Source of the DNA: Prescottella soli
GTDB taxonomy: Bacteria; Actinomycetota; Actinomycetes; Mycobacteriales; Mycobacteriaceae
NCBI RefSeq assembly: GCF_040024445.1
Contig: NZ_CP157276.1
Location: forward strand, 5,084,001 to 5,148,000
Direction: 5' to 3'
Length of the DNA: 64,000 nt
Numbering within the stretch: position 1 is the stretch's first letter; each line of letters begins with the position of its first letter. Of this stretch, positions 53,776 through 63,431 are shown piece after piece. The translations under genes were made by a program, and so were the position numbers. Under the pieces are notes generated by a model. It was given only the letters and a program-made list of their open reading frames with translations. It did not search any database and was not told where the DNA came from.

Positions 53776-55335
53776 TCAGGCGCCGCGGTGTCGGCGGGCG
53801 GTGGTCGAGTCGAGCACGAGTGCCGCCGCCAGCCGGACCCGATGATCCGTGACGTCGAGTCCGGAGAGATCGATGATCTGTCTCATCCGGTAGCGCAGGG
53901 TGTTCGGATGTACGTGGAGTTCCCGAGCGGCGCGCTTGGGTTCGCCGTAATGAGCGAGGTATGTGGCGAGCGTGGCGACGAGGTCCGATCCGCGCTCACG
54001 GTCGTGATCGACCAACAACCGCACCGGTCCGACGTCGAACGGCGTTGCCAGGATCGCTGAGCGGGCGCGAGCGAGGGCGATGTCGGGCCATGCCTCCTCG
54101 AACGTCGTCGACGAAGCATGAAGGCGCCCTACTCCGGCGAGGGCCACCAGTTCCAGTGCCTCCGAACCGGATCTGGACAGTTCTTCCGGGGTGCGTGCAG
54201 GGCCGCCGGCCAGCGCGGACGCGTTCGCCTGGTCCGCGCCGGCGATCGCGGTCCGCAACCATTCCCAACTCCCGGCGACCCTCGTGGACCCGGCGTCGGT
54301 GACGACCGCGATCGGTATGTCGTCGAGCGTCGTGAGTAGTGGTTGGAGCCATCCGTGCCGACGGAGGAACCCCTCCTGCGCCGCGATCTGCGTATCAGCG
54401 GTGTCGCTTCGCGCGCTCGCCAGCGCGACGACGCGCCACGGTCCCGGCGGAAGGGGAACGGTGACGCCGTCGTCGGGCGAGAGCAGAAGCGCGCGAAGGC
54501 GGTCCGCGGACATCCGGCGCGCCATCCCGGACTGGGCGCGCAGCCGAACCAGGTGCAGCGCCACGACGGATGCGGTGCGTGTCAGCTCGAGCAGTTGATG
54601 TGCGGACACCGGTTCGGATTCGACGACCCAGATGGACCCGAGCAGTTCCCGACCGGAACGGATCGGCACGACGAGGCGCGGGAGGAAGCCCTCTGGTCCG
54701 GAGTCGATCCGGATGGGGGCGTCGCAGCCGTGCAGTCGACGAAAGGTCCCGCGAGATCGGAAGTGCCGGATCACGTTTTCGGGAACGCGTCGTCCGACGA
54801 TGGTGGAGATCCGAGCGGTGTCCGCGGTGTCCTGCAGCTCCGAGTGCGCGAGGACTCGGGACTGGACGTCCTCGATGGTGACAGGCGCGCCGACGATCGC
54901 GGCCGCGGCGTCGGCGAGGCCGAAGAGCGCGTCGTGGTCGACATTTTCGCCGCTGATCTCGGAGCCGACACGGACGGTCGAGTGGTCGATGACGCTCCGG
55001 ATCAGCCACACGAGGTGTGTCCACGAGGTCGTCGGCAGCAACTCGACGAGTCCGACGCCGAGCGATTCGGCCGCACTCACCACGTCCGGCTCGGCGGCGG
55101 CGGGTACCGGCAACACCACCGCGCACGAACCGGCCTGGGCGGCGCTGTGCAGGAGGTCGACCGCCCGTGACGTCTCGTGGATCCCCGGTCCGAGCACCAG
55201 GTGCCCGCGACCGCCCGGCTCGATCCGGTCACCCTCGTAGAGAACGACGTCGGTGACCTGATCTCGGTGGGCAGTCACCGCCGGGCGCACCACGGCACCG
55301 CCCAGGGATTCGATGAGGTAGCTCAGGCGGATCAT
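53776..55335 (-). CDS. PucR-family transcriptional regulator
   Basis: 519 aa. An N-terminal PucR ligand domain (from residue 1, with the DVVLYEGDRIEPGGRGHLVLGPG region), a middle GAF-like region and a C-terminal helix-turn-helix: LATYLAHYGEPKRAARELHVHPNTLRYRMRQIIDLSGLDVTD (PucR HTH_30). Purine- and amino-acid-catabolism operons are often run by such regulators. It is divergent from the DadA-like gene over 176 bases and so probably controls the following oxidase/aminotransferase/hydrolase genes. RBS GGAGG before the ATG. Confidence 0.9.
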   Translation of the reverse strand: MIRLSYLIESLGGAVVRPAVTAHRDQVTDVVLYEGDRIEPGGRGHLVLGPGIHETSRAVDLLHSAAQAGSCAVVLPVPAAAEPDVVSAAESLGVGLVELLPTTSWTHLVWLIRSVIDHSTVRVGSEISGENVDHDALFGLADAAAAIVGAPVTIEDVQSRVLAHSELQDTADTARISTIVGRRVPENVIRHFRSRGTFRRLHGCDAPIRIDSGPEGFLPRLVVPIRSGRELLGSIWVVESEPVSAHQLLELTRTASVVALHLVRLRAQSGMARRMSADRLRALLLSPDDGVTVPLPPGPWRVVALASARSDTADTQIAAQEGFLRRHGWLQPLLTTLDDIPIAVVTDAGSTRVAGSWEWLRTAIAGADQANASALAGGPARTPEELSRSGSEALELVALAGVGRLHASSTTFEEAWPDIALARARSAILATPFDVGPVRLLVDHDRERGSDLVATLATYLAHYGEPKRAARELHVHPNTLRYRMRQIIDLSGLDVTDHRVRLAAALVLDSTTARRHRGA

Positions 55336-55511
55336 GCTTCCTCCAGGGGCCTTGTCGGACAGGTTGCCGATTGCCGCTCGGCAGCAACAAGATTCGATTG
55401 TGCTCTCGGCACTGTTTCGGCGGCAGTTGTTGACGCTTCGTGACGGTGACGGGCGACGCCCGCTGGTCGATCCTCGTAAGGGCTGGGAAGATCGAGGAAG
55501 AGAGGTACGAC

Positions 55512-56783
55512 ATGGGCAACAGTCATGCGGCCCCGCGGCGGGTCGGGATCGTCGGTGCGGGAATGGTCGGGTTGTCGACCGCCTGGTTCCTGCAGGAGCG
55601 GGGAATCGATGTCACGGTGATCGACCGCGACGGTGTGGCGGCGGGCGCATCGTGGGGGAATGCCGGGTGGATCACGCCGGGCATCAGCACCCCACTGCCG
55701 GAGCCGGCGGTTCTCCGGTACGGCATCCGGGCCCTGCTCAGCCCGCGCTCGCCCGTCTACGTTCCGCCGACGTTGAACCCGCGCCTGATCCGCTTCCTCG
55801 CCTCGTTCGCGCTGCACAGCACGACGGCGCGCTGGCGCACGGCGATGACTGCGCTGGCCGAGATCAACCGCCACGCGCTGTCGGCGTTCGCCGCTCTCGA
55901 GGAGAACGGCGTCGGCGGAAGGACACACGAGGCGAAGTCCTTTCTGGCGGCGTATCGGACGGCTCAGGAGCGGGCGGTGCTGCTCGAGGAGATCGAGCAC
56001 ATCCGAGGTGCGGGACAGGAGGTCGCCTTCGACGTACTGTCCGGCGACGACGCCCGCGAGGTGGAGCCGTCCCTGTCCGACCGGGTCGGTGCCGCGATCC
56101 GACTGCACGGCCAACGGTTCGTCGATCCGGCGAGTTTCGTGGGGAGCCTCGCGGCGGCCGTTCGCGAGCGCGGAGGCCTCGTTCTCGAAGGCCCCGATGT
56201 CACGGCGGTGGTGGACGACGGCGCCGCCGTGCGTGTTTCGACTTCGACCGGCGATGAGGGGCCGTTCGACGCGGTGGTGCTCGCTACAGGAACGTGGCTG
56301 GGCGACATCGCTCGTGGATTCGGCGTCGGCCTTCCTGTGCAGGCGGGCCGGGGATACAGCTTCAGTGTTCCGATCGAGCATGTTCCTTCGGGCCCTGTCT
56401 ACTTTCCGGCGCAGCGTGTCGCGTGCACACCGCTCGGGGACCGGCTTCGGGTGGCCGGGATGATGGAGTTCCGCTCACCGGAGGCGCCGCTCGATCGACG
56501 GCGGATCGAGGCGATCGTGGAGGCCGCCCGTCCATTGCTGCGTGGGGCGGACCTGGACGACCGACGAGACGAATGGGTGGGGTCCCGACCGTGTACACCG
56601 GACGGCCTGCCGCTTATCGGCGTCACTCGTTCTCCGCGGGTGTACGTCGCCGGTGGCCACGGGATGTGGGGGATCACGCTCGGCCCGGCCACAGGGCGCC
56701 TGCTCGCCGACGGCATCGTGACCGGGCGGGTGGCCCCCGAACTGGCTGCGTTCGATCCACTGCGCCGGAGATCATGGCGGTAG
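55512..56783 (+). CDS. FAD-dependent D-amino-acid dehydrogenase-like oxidoreductase
   Basis: 423 aa from the ATG at 55512. Rossmann start VGIVGAGMVGLSTAWFLQERGIDVTVID (GxGxxG), then GASWGNAGWITPGISTPLPEP (the DadA-type motif with the Asn-Ala-Gly strand), and closing CTPDGLPLIGVTRSPRVYVAGGHGMWGITLGPATGRLLA. DadA family enzymes oxidise D-amino acids to keto acids and pass electrons to quinones. Divergent from pucR; the aminotransferase converges from the other side. Substrate unknown. Confidence 0.87.
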   Translation: MGNSHAAPRRVGIVGAGMVGLSTAWFLQERGIDVTVIDRDGVAAGASWGNAGWITPGISTPLPEPAVLRYGIRALLSPRSPVYVPPTLNPRLIRFLASFALHSTTARWRTAMTALAEINRHALSAFAALEENGVGGRTHEAKSFLAAYRTAQERAVLLEEIEHIRGAGQEVAFDVLSGDDAREVEPSLSDRVGAAIRLHGQRFVDPASFVGSLAAAVRERGGLVLEGPDVTAVVDDGAAVRVSTSTGDEGPFDAVVLATGTWLGDIARGFGVGLPVQAGRGYSFSVPIEHVPSGPVYFPAQRVACTPLGDRLRVAGMMEFRSPEAPLDRRRIEAIVEAARPLLRGADLDDRRDEWVGSRPCTPDGLPLIGVTRSPRVYVAGGHGMWGITLGPATGRLLADGIVTGRVAPELAAFDPLRRRSWR

Positions 56784-56864
56784 CGGAGGCCGATGCCTGT
56801 TGTCACGGGTTGCATGGACCAATTCGCGGTGCCAGGTCCTGCGGCCCGTCCCGGTATCGCACGG

Positions 56865-58166
56865 TCACGCGTCGACCGCGGCCGACACCTTCATCAGGAC
56901 GGTCTCCAGTGTCGCGAGCGCCTCGGCGGCCTCCTCGGTGGTGACCGTCATCGGCGGCGTCACGCGAAGGACGTTGCCGTGCAATCCGCCCCGCCCGATG
57001 AGGAGGCCCGCGGCCCGTGCCTCGGCCAGGACGGCCGTGGTTGCCGGCACCGCGGGCGTCTTGGTGCCGGGCAGCACGAGCTCGACCCCGATCATCAACC
57101 CGACGCCGCGGACCTCACCGACCAGTGGGCACCGCGCGCCGATAGCCCGCAGACCGTCGGAGAGCAGCGCGCCGACGCGGTCCGCGTTGGACTGCAGGTC
57201 GTGGTCTTCGATGTAGTCCAGTACCGCGTTCCCGGCAGCCATCGCCATCGGATTGCCGCCGGCCGTGGAGATCGAGTTCGCGGTCAGCGAGTTCATCAGT
57301 GACTCCTCGGCAACGACTCCGCCGATGCTCATGCCGTTCGCCAACCCCTTCGCGAACGTGATCGCCTGAGGGCGGACGCCGTAGTGCTCGATTCCGAACC
57401 AGGACCTGCCGGTCCGTCCCCAACCCGACTGCACCTCGTCGGAGACGAACGGAATCTCGTACTCTCGCAACACCTCTTGCATCGCCAGGAAGAACCCGTC
57501 CGGGGGAGTCGCGAAACCGCCTGCCCCCTGCACCGGTTCGGCAATGAAACAGGCCACGTTCCCCGAGGTGGACGTCTCGATCATCGTGCGGAGTTCGTCG
57601 GCGCACGCGGCGGTGTAGGCGTCGTCGTCCAGATGCCCGAACGGGCTCCGATACTTGTACCCGCTGTGCGCGTACGTCACCTGCAACGGACTGAGCGACG
57701 TGGCCGACCATCCTCGGATCCCGGTCGCCGCGACGGTGCCGAACGACCGACCGTGGTAGCTACCCCGCAGCGCGATCACCTGGTTCGAGGACTGCGCACA
57801 ACTGGTGAGGAGGAAGGCCGTCTCGACGGCTTCCGATCCCGAGTTGACGAAGAAGACGCGCGGATCGTCGATCGGCGCGCGTGCCGCGATCTTCTCCGCG
57901 AGCTCCACCTGGGCGCGGATCAGATAGAGCGTCGAGGAGTGCATGATGCGTCCCGCCTGGGCGCGGATCGCCTCGGTGATCTCGGGGATGTCGTGGCCGA
58001 CCATGGTCGCGAGCAGACCGCCGAAGAAGTCGAGATAGGTGCGTCCGTCCCCTCCGACGACGTGACGTCCCTTCCCCGAGACGATTTCGAGGGGATCCTC
58101 GTAGTACAGGGACATCCACTCGGGCATGACGGAACGGTGCCGGTCGTACAGCGTGGCCTCGGTCAT
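56865..58166 (-). CDS. Class III aminotransferase (AGXT2-like)
   Basis: 433 aa, ATG at 58166 with AGGAG. PLP fold: FFVNSGSEAVETAFLLT, GSYHGRSFGTVAATG, FIAEPVQGAGGF, VSDEVQSGWGRTG and the Schiff-base Lys in ITFAKGLANGMSIGG. The start SLYYEDPLEIVSGKGRHVVGGDGRTYLDFFGGL and the DDPRVFFVNSG region resemble alanine-glyoxylate/beta-amino-acid aminotransferases. It probably transfers an amino group from a beta- or omega-amino acid to a keto acid. Convergent with the DadA gene, divergent from the M20 gene. Confidence 0.88.
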   Translation of the reverse strand: MTEATLYDRHRSVMPEWMSLYYEDPLEIVSGKGRHVVGGDGRTYLDFFGGLLATMVGHDIPEITEAIRAQAGRIMHSSTLYLIRAQVELAEKIAARAPIDDPRVFFVNSGSEAVETAFLLTSCAQSSNQVIALRGSYHGRSFGTVAATGIRGWSATSLSPLQVTYAHSGYKYRSPFGHLDDDAYTAACADELRTMIETSTSGNVACFIAEPVQGAGGFATPPDGFFLAMQEVLREYEIPFVSDEVQSGWGRTGRSWFGIEHYGVRPQAITFAKGLANGMSIGGVVAEESLMNSLTANSISTAGGNPMAMAAGNAVLDYIEDHDLQSNADRVGALLSDGLRAIGARCPLVGEVRGVGLMIGVELVLPGTKTPAVPATTAVLAEARAAGLLIGRGGLHGNVLRVTPPMTVTTEEAAEALATLETVLMKVSAAVDA

Positions 58167-58499
58167 TCTGAAGCTCCTGCCAAGGGTTGTGGGGAACCGC
58201 GGATCGGTGCCCCGCGGCGCGGTTGCCTAGGCGCGTCACGATAGGGCCGATCGGAATCGTGATCGAGATCGCTCGGCGCCGCGTCCGGCTATCTGAAATT
58301 TCGTGCGGGCGATCCCGGGTCACGTTCTGGACTGACCGGTACGTATGCCTGCTCGGCAGGGGCTTCGACGCCGATCGGAGTGGTCGGTCCGGGCGAAAGT
58401 TCATATAGTGACACTCGATCGGCTTCCTCGTTGCCCAACCATCGCTCGGAGTTCATCGTGGGTCCACCGAACGAACGGATGACCGAACGAGGTGTTGCG
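58167..58499. promoter_or_regulatory. Divergent intergenic region, aminotransferase / M20 hydrolase
   Basis: 333 bases without a gene. A TATAGT box at 58404-58409 may be the -10 for the plus-strand operon. Repeated CGATCGG/CCGATCG pieces are present (near 58229 and 58371), but no single convincing operator stands out. Confidence 0.4.
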
Positions 58500-59783
58500 A
58501 TGACCCGGACGACCGAAGCCACCGAACCGGCGGTGAGCGGGCTGCAGGAGGCGGTCGAGGAGCTGAGGGAGCCGATGCTCGAGTTCCTCTCCAGCGCCGT
58601 GCGGTGCCCCAGTGTCAGCGGCGACGAAGACACGATCCACGGTTTCCTCGCCGGCTGGTTCGACGCGAACGGCTGGATCCACGAGACGCAGCATCTGCAC
58701 CTGACCGCGGCAGGCCGCGGCGCTGATCCGGCCACGGAGCCGCGGCTCGACCACCGGTGCAACATCGTCGCGTGGCCCCGCCCGCCCCGCGAGGACGCGC
58801 CGACCGTCGTACTGAACGGGCACATCGACGTCGTGCCGCCGGGTGACGTCGAATCGTGGACGTTGCCGCCCTTCAGCGGGCTGCGCCGCGGCGGACGCGT
58901 TCACGGGCGTGGATCGGTCGACACGAAGGGACCCATCGCATCCGGCGTCTTCGCGCTGCAGGCGCTGCGAAACCTGGACGTGGAACTGCCCTTCGACGTT
59001 GCCGTCCAGTTGGTCATCGCCGAGGAGACGACGGGCATCGGCACCCGCGCCGCTTTCGAGCGGATCGAGCGGCCGGCCGCGGCCGTGGTTCTCGAACCGA
59101 CGGGCGGAGTGGCGGCACCGGCGGGAACCGGGCTGCTCTTCTTCCGCGTCGAGATCGACGGGGTCTCGGCCCACACGTCGGCACCGTGGCGCGGCCAGGA
59201 CGCCTTCCTGCACCTGATGCGTATCCACTCCGCGCTCTCCGACCTCGCGGACGCCCGGGCGGAGGTGCACCGGAACGAGTACTTCGCGGACATCCCCACC
59301 CCCGTCCCGTTCGTCATGGGAACCGTGCGCGCGGGGACCTGGCGGGCGGCAGTGCCCGATACCGCCGAGATGGCCGGTCGCTGGGGAGTGGCCGCCGGCG
59401 AGGACCTCGACGAGATGCGTGCGCGGATCGAGGCACTGGTGGCGAAGGTCGACGCCGACGCCGGGTGGGGCGAGCGACCGAGCAGGGTTGTGTGGCAGCA
59501 CGAGTTGCCGGGATGGCAGACCGATGCCGGCGCGCCTCTCGTGCAGGCGGTCCGGGAGAGCGTCGACGCTGTACGCCGGTCGGCGACCCCACTGGTGGGG
59601 ATGACCGCCGCGACCGACGCCGCTCAGTACGGCCCCCGCGGCATCCCCACGATCATCTACGGCCCCGGCGATACGGCGCTCGCGCACAGCCCGGACGAGT
59701 CGATCGAGGAGGACGAGGTCGTCGCGTCGGCTCAGGTGTTGGCGCGGACGCTTCTCGCCCTCGCATCGCGGACGACGTCGTGA
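58500..59783 (+). CDS. M20-family metallopeptidase / amidohydrolase (ArgE/DapE type)
   Basis: 427 aa from the ATG at 58500 with GAGGTG; an ATG at 58479 is also possible. M20 motifs: VVLNGHIDVVPPGD (metal His-x-Asp), GRGSVDTKGPIASG, VIAEETTGIG (catalytic Glu-Glu), then the dimerisation lid and a C-terminal YGPRGIPTIIYGPGD. ArgE/DapE enzymes remove acyl groups from N-acyl amino acids. It is the first gene of the M20-iclR-E1 alpha-E1 beta-ADC-MFS run, so it may release an amino acid or keto acid for degradation. Confidence 0.87.
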   Translation: MTRTTEATEPAVSGLQEAVEELREPMLEFLSSAVRCPSVSGDEDTIHGFLAGWFDANGWIHETQHLHLTAAGRGADPATEPRLDHRCNIVAWPRPPREDAPTVVLNGHIDVVPPGDVESWTLPPFSGLRRGGRVHGRGSVDTKGPIASGVFALQALRNLDVELPFDVAVQLVIAEETTGIGTRAAFERIERPAAAVVLEPTGGVAAPAGTGLLFFRVEIDGVSAHTSAPWRGQDAFLHLMRIHSALSDLADARAEVHRNEYFADIPTPVPFVMGTVRAGTWRAAVPDTAEMAGRWGVAAGEDLDEMRARIEALVAKVDADAGWGERPSRVVWQHELPGWQTDAGAPLVQAVRESVDAVRRSATPLVGMTAATDAAQYGPRGIPTIIYGPGDTALAHSPDESIEEDEVVASAQVLARTLLALASRTTS

Positions 59784-60586
59784 CCGCCTCGAACCAGGGG
59801 ACGACGCTGCGCACGCTGTCCCGGGGCTTGGAGGTCCTCGAGGCCATCGCGGCTGCCGATGGCACGGCGTCGGCGAAAAGTCTTGCACGACAGCTGGATC
59901 TCAACCGCAGCACCTGCTATCACATCCTCCGCACACTGCAGGAGGACGGCTTCGTCACGAGGCTGCCCAAGGGCACCTACATCGTGGGCAGTCGTGCCGC
60001 ACGACTGAGCAAGACGGTGGCCGATCACACCCGTCCCGATCCGACGCTCTCGGCGCTGTTGTCCCGACTGCATCGGCTGACCCGCGAGACGGTGTACATC
60101 TCCGGCTGGTACCACGGCACGGTCACGCTGCAGGAATGGATCGGCGGGCTGCACATGCTGAACGTCGGAAACCTCGACGTGGGGTACACCGGCAACATGC
60201 ACGCTCGCGCATCGTGCAAGGCGATCCTCGCGCACCTGCCGGCGCGGGACGTCGACGCGATGCTCCCCGACACCAGCTTCACGCAGCTGACACCGAACAC
60301 GATCCCGAACCACGACACGCTGGCCACGGAGCTCAAACTGGTGGCCCAGCGTGGCTACGCGATCGATGCCGAGGAGTACGAGGTCGGAGTGTCCTGCGTG
60401 GCAGCCCCCTTCTTCGACGTCGACGGCAAGCCGTCGGGCGCCTACGCGGTGTCGGCGCCGACCGCCCGATTCAACCGTGATCTCGGTTCGCTGAGCACGC
60501 ACGTCCGCGACGTCGCGCACCGGGCCACGGCCTACCTTCGCACCACCTCGCCCACACCGCTGCGCGCGGTGGGCGACGGCCGCTGA
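59780..60586 (+). CDS. IclR-family transcriptional regulator
   Basis: 268 aa from a GTG overlapping the M20 stop. Winged helix: SRGLEVLEAIAAADGTASAKSLARQLDLNRSTCYHILRTLQEDGFVTRLPKGTYIVG; C-terminal IclR ligand domain with HARASCKAILAHLPARDVDAML and YEVGVSCVAAPFFD. Encoded inside the operon it presumably regulates, an unusual position compared with the divergent IclR at the left end. Its ligand is probably an intermediate of this pathway. Confidence 0.88.
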   Translation: MTASNQGTTLRTLSRGLEVLEAIAAADGTASAKSLARQLDLNRSTCYHILRTLQEDGFVTRLPKGTYIVGSRAARLSKTVADHTRPDPTLSALLSRLHRLTRETVYISGWYHGTVTLQEWIGGLHMLNVGNLDVGYTGNMHARASCKAILAHLPARDVDAMLPDTSFTQLTPNTIPNHDTLATELKLVAQRGYAIDAEEYEVGVSCVAAPFFDVDGKPSGAYAVSAPTARFNRDLGSLSTHVRDVAHRATAYLRTTSPTPLRAVGDGR

Positions 60587-60649
60587 CCCGCGCGGTCGCG
60601 CTGCCGACACCCGTCTACTACCGAATCACCATCAGACTGTGGAGGACAC

Positions 60650-61600
60650 ATGTCTCGAGTTCTGCTCCGATATTTCCGCGAGATGCACCGAATCCGCACG
60701 ACCGAGAACGAGATACTCCGGCTGCGCAAGGCAGGTGACATCGTCGGATCGGTCCACCTCTGCAACGGGCAGGAGGCCATCTACGTCGGTGGTGCTGCAG
60801 GACTTGATCTTTCGCGGGACGCGGTGTTCCCCACCTACCGTGGCCACGGCTGGGCGCTCGCCCTCGGCGCCTCGGTGCACCAAGTGCTCGCCGAACTCCT
60901 GGGACGGAGCACCGGCGCGAACGGTGGCCGCGGCGGGTCGGCCTACTTCTCCACGCCGGCGCACGCGATGTACGGCGAGAACTCGATCGTCGGCGCCGGT
61001 GCGCCGATCGCCGCGGGTGCCGCTCTTGCTGCCACCTTCGACGGCTCGGGTCGGGTGGCGGTGGCCGCCTTCGGTGACGGCGCCCTGAACCAGGGTGCTG
61101 TCCACGAGGCGATGAACTTCGCGTCCATTCGCAACCTTCCGGTGATCTTCGTCGTCGAGAACAACCACTACTCCGAGATGACGCCGATCGTCGACATGGT
61201 CAAGAACGAGGTCCTGTTCAAGCGCGCCGGCATCTACGGCTTCACCGGCGCGCGGATCGACGGGAACGACCCCGCCAAGGTTGCCGAAGCGGTCTCCCGC
61301 GCAGCGGAACACGCGCGCGACGGCAAGGGCCCGGTGCTGCTCGAGGCGATGACGCATCGCCTCGTCGGTCACTACATCGGCGACGCCCAGCAGTACCGGC
61401 CCGACGGTGAGATCGAGGAGATCACCCACGAGGAACCACTGATCCGCGCCGCGCAGTCGCTCCTGGCGTCCGGCGTGACGCAGGCCGATCTCGATGCCGT
61501 GGCGGCCGACGTCGTCCGTGAGGTCGCCGACGCGTCGGACCGGGCGCTGCGCGATCCGATGGCCGACCCCCACACCGCACTGGAGCACCTCTATGCCTGA
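60650..61600 (+). CDS. Thiamine-pyrophosphate-dependent dehydrogenase E1 alpha subunit
   Basis: 316 aa, ATG at 60650 with GGAGG. TPP-binding motif GDGALNQGAVHEAMNFASIRNLPVIFVVENNHY, and GSVHLCNGQEAIYVG plus PTYRGHGWALALG. RLVGHYIGDAQQYR near the C-terminus. It pairs with the next gene to form the alpha2beta2 E1 that decarboxylates a 2-keto acid or acetoin. No E2 or E3 gene is seen before the window ends. Acetoin dehydrogenase and branched-chain keto-acid types are both possible. Confidence 0.88.
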   Translation: MSRVLLRYFREMHRIRTTENEILRLRKAGDIVGSVHLCNGQEAIYVGGAAGLDLSRDAVFPTYRGHGWALALGASVHQVLAELLGRSTGANGGRGGSAYFSTPAHAMYGENSIVGAGAPIAAGAALAATFDGSGRVAVAAFGDGALNQGAVHEAMNFASIRNLPVIFVVENNHYSEMTPIVDMVKNEVLFKRAGIYGFTGARIDGNDPAKVAEAVSRAAEHARDGKGPVLLEAMTHRLVGHYIGDAQQYRPDGEIEEITHEEPLIRAAQSLLASGVTQADLDAVAADVVREVADASDRALRDPMADPHTALEHLYA

Positions 61601-62597
61601 CATCAAGAACCTGACCTACGCCGGCGCCGTCAACGAGGCCCTGCGCCGCGCACTCACCGAAGACCCGACCACTCTGGTGTTCGGCGAGGACGTCGCCGCC
61701 CCCGGTGGAGTCTTCGGCGTCACGAAGGGGCTTCGGAAGGCCTTCGGCGACAGGGTGTTCGATACTCCGATCTCGGAGTCGGCGATTCTGGGTGGGGCGA
61801 TCGGTTCGGCGATGTTCGGTCGACGGCCGATCGTCGAGATCATGTGGGCGGACTTCTCGCTGGTCGCGTTGGACCAGCTGGTGAACCAGGCCGCCAACAT
61901 CCGGTACGTCTCCGAGGGCGCGCTGTCCGCGCCGATCACGGTGCGGACGCAGCAGGGGAGTGCTCCGGGCGCGTGTGCACAGCACTCGCAAAGCCTCGAG
62001 GCGCTCTTCGCGCACGTGCCCGGGCTCCAGGTGTGTATGCCCGCCACCGCGCAGGATGCTCACGACCTCCTGCTGACCGCGATCGCGTCGGACGATCCCA
62101 CCATCGTCATCGAGAACCGCACGCTGTACCACGGCGCCAAGACGCCCGTCGCCCTCGGCGGTCCGGTGCTACCGCTGGGCGGCGCCGTGACCCGGCGGCC
62201 GGGAACCACGATGACCGTGGTCACCTGGGGTGCGATGCAGTTCCGGGTGCTCGAGGCGGCGGACGCCCTGGCCGCCAGGGGGATCGACCTCGAGGTCATC
62301 GACGCCAGGTGGCTGCGTCCCCTCGACACGGGAGCGATCCGGAGTTCGGTGCAGCGCACCGGACGCCTCGCGGTCGTCCACGAGGCGCACACCTTCGCCG
62401 GGCTCGGCGCGGAAGTCGTCGCCGACGTCGTGTGCTCGGGTGTCGGCCTCCGGCAGCCGCCGCTGCGGATCGGTGCCCCGCCGGCGCGAATCCCGGCCGC
62501 GCCCAGCCTCGTCGACGCCGTCGTGCCCACCGCCGAACGGATCGTCGCCGAGATCGAGGCCGCGCTGGTCGCCGACGGCTCGGAGGTGTACGCATGA
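61593..62597 (+). CDS. Thiamine-pyrophosphate-dependent dehydrogenase E1 beta subunit
   Basis: 334 aa, overlapping the E1 alpha stop by 8 bases. TYAGAVNEALRRALTEDPTTLVFGEDVAAPGGVFGVTKGL, ISESAILGGAIGSAMFGRRPIVEIMWADF and the C-terminal LEVIDARWLRPLDTGAIRSSVQRTGRLAVVHEAH give the transketolase-type E1 beta pattern. Together with the alpha subunit it provides the complete E1 active site. Translational coupling continues into the ADC-like gene (ATGA). Confidence 0.9.
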   Translation: MPDIKNLTYAGAVNEALRRALTEDPTTLVFGEDVAAPGGVFGVTKGLRKAFGDRVFDTPISESAILGGAIGSAMFGRRPIVEIMWADFSLVALDQLVNQAANIRYVSEGALSAPITVRTQQGSAPGACAQHSQSLEALFAHVPGLQVCMPATAQDAHDLLLTAIASDDPTIVIENRTLYHGAKTPVALGGPVLPLGGAVTRRPGTTMTVVTWGAMQFRVLEAADALAARGIDLEVIDARWLRPLDTGAIRSSVQRTGRLAVVHEAHTFAGLGAEVVADVVCSGVGLRQPPLRIGAPPARIPAAPSLVDAVVPTAERIVAEIEAALVADGSEVYA

Positions 62598-63391
62598 CAC
62601 CCGAGCGCGCGGCGGCGGCCACCGCGATGCCCGCGTTCGCGCCGCTGTTCGCGGCGGGAACCGAATCGGTCCGCGTGCGCTGGTTGTCGCTGGTGTACGA
62701 GACGGACGGCGAGGTGCTCGACGCGATCCTGCCGGCGCCGCTCGGTCCGGGCGGTCGCCCGCAGGTCGCGGTGTGGACCGCGGAGTTCATCGGGGCGGAG
62801 TTCTCGGCCGCGGACGGCACCAAGGAGGTGCGTCCGGCCTACATGCAGGGCGGAATCTCGGTCCGGTGCCGCCACGACGGGGGGAGCGACGGCGCCTATG
62901 CCGTCGGGACCTACGTCGAGGGGCTCAACCACGGCATCCTCGGGCGTGAGCTGTTCGGGTTGCCGAAGAAGCAGGCGCGTCGAGTGCAGCTGGACGAGAC
63001 CTCGGACGGTCTCGAGTACTCGATCCGGAACGCTGCCGGAATCGACCTGGTCGCCGGCCGGGTCGCGCTCGACAACGCCCGCGCGACAAGCGAACTCGTC
63101 CCGGAATGGTTCTCCACCCACTACACCCTCAAGCTCATCCCGAGCGCGGAGGGGAACGGATTCGACATCAGCCGTCTCGTCCGGATCCCCTTCGCATTCG
63201 AGTCCGAACGCCCCTCGCGGGTGGGGTCGGCGGCGCTGCAGCACCAGCACTGCCCCGGTGATCCCGTGCAGCTGCTCGCTGTCGCGAGCGAGGTCCGTGC
63301 AGCGTACGGACTCGCCCGGCTCGACATCGACTACGGCACGTACCTCGATCACGTCACCGACATCCCGACGTTCGGATCGCCCGTCTGGTAG
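62594..63391 (+). CDS. Acetoacetate-decarboxylase-fold enzyme
   Basis: 265 aa. ADC-superfamily pattern: GTYVEGLNHGILGRELFGLPKKQARRV. The Lys-Lys of GLPKK corresponds to the Schiff-base pair in acetoacetate decarboxylase. YMQGGISVRCRH and LQHQHCPGDPVQ are also of this family. Members decarboxylate acetoacetate or catalyse aldol-dehydration of pyruvate with aldehydes. Encoded with a TPP E1 and a transporter, it may process a small keto acid. Overlaps E1 beta by 4 bases. Confidence 0.8.
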   Translation: MTPERAAAATAMPAFAPLFAAGTESVRVRWLSLVYETDGEVLDAILPAPLGPGGRPQVAVWTAEFIGAEFSAADGTKEVRPAYMQGGISVRCRHDGGSDGAYAVGTYVEGLNHGILGRELFGLPKKQARRVQLDETSDGLEYSIRNAAGIDLVAGRVALDNARATSELVPEWFSTHYTLKLIPSAEGNGFDISRLVRIPFAFESERPSRVGSAALQHQHCPGDPVQLLAVASEVRAAYGLARLDIDYGTYLDHVTDIPTFGSPVW

Positions 63392-63431
63392 TTCTCCCGT
63401 CCCCGCGTCATCCCAGACCCAGGAGTGACCC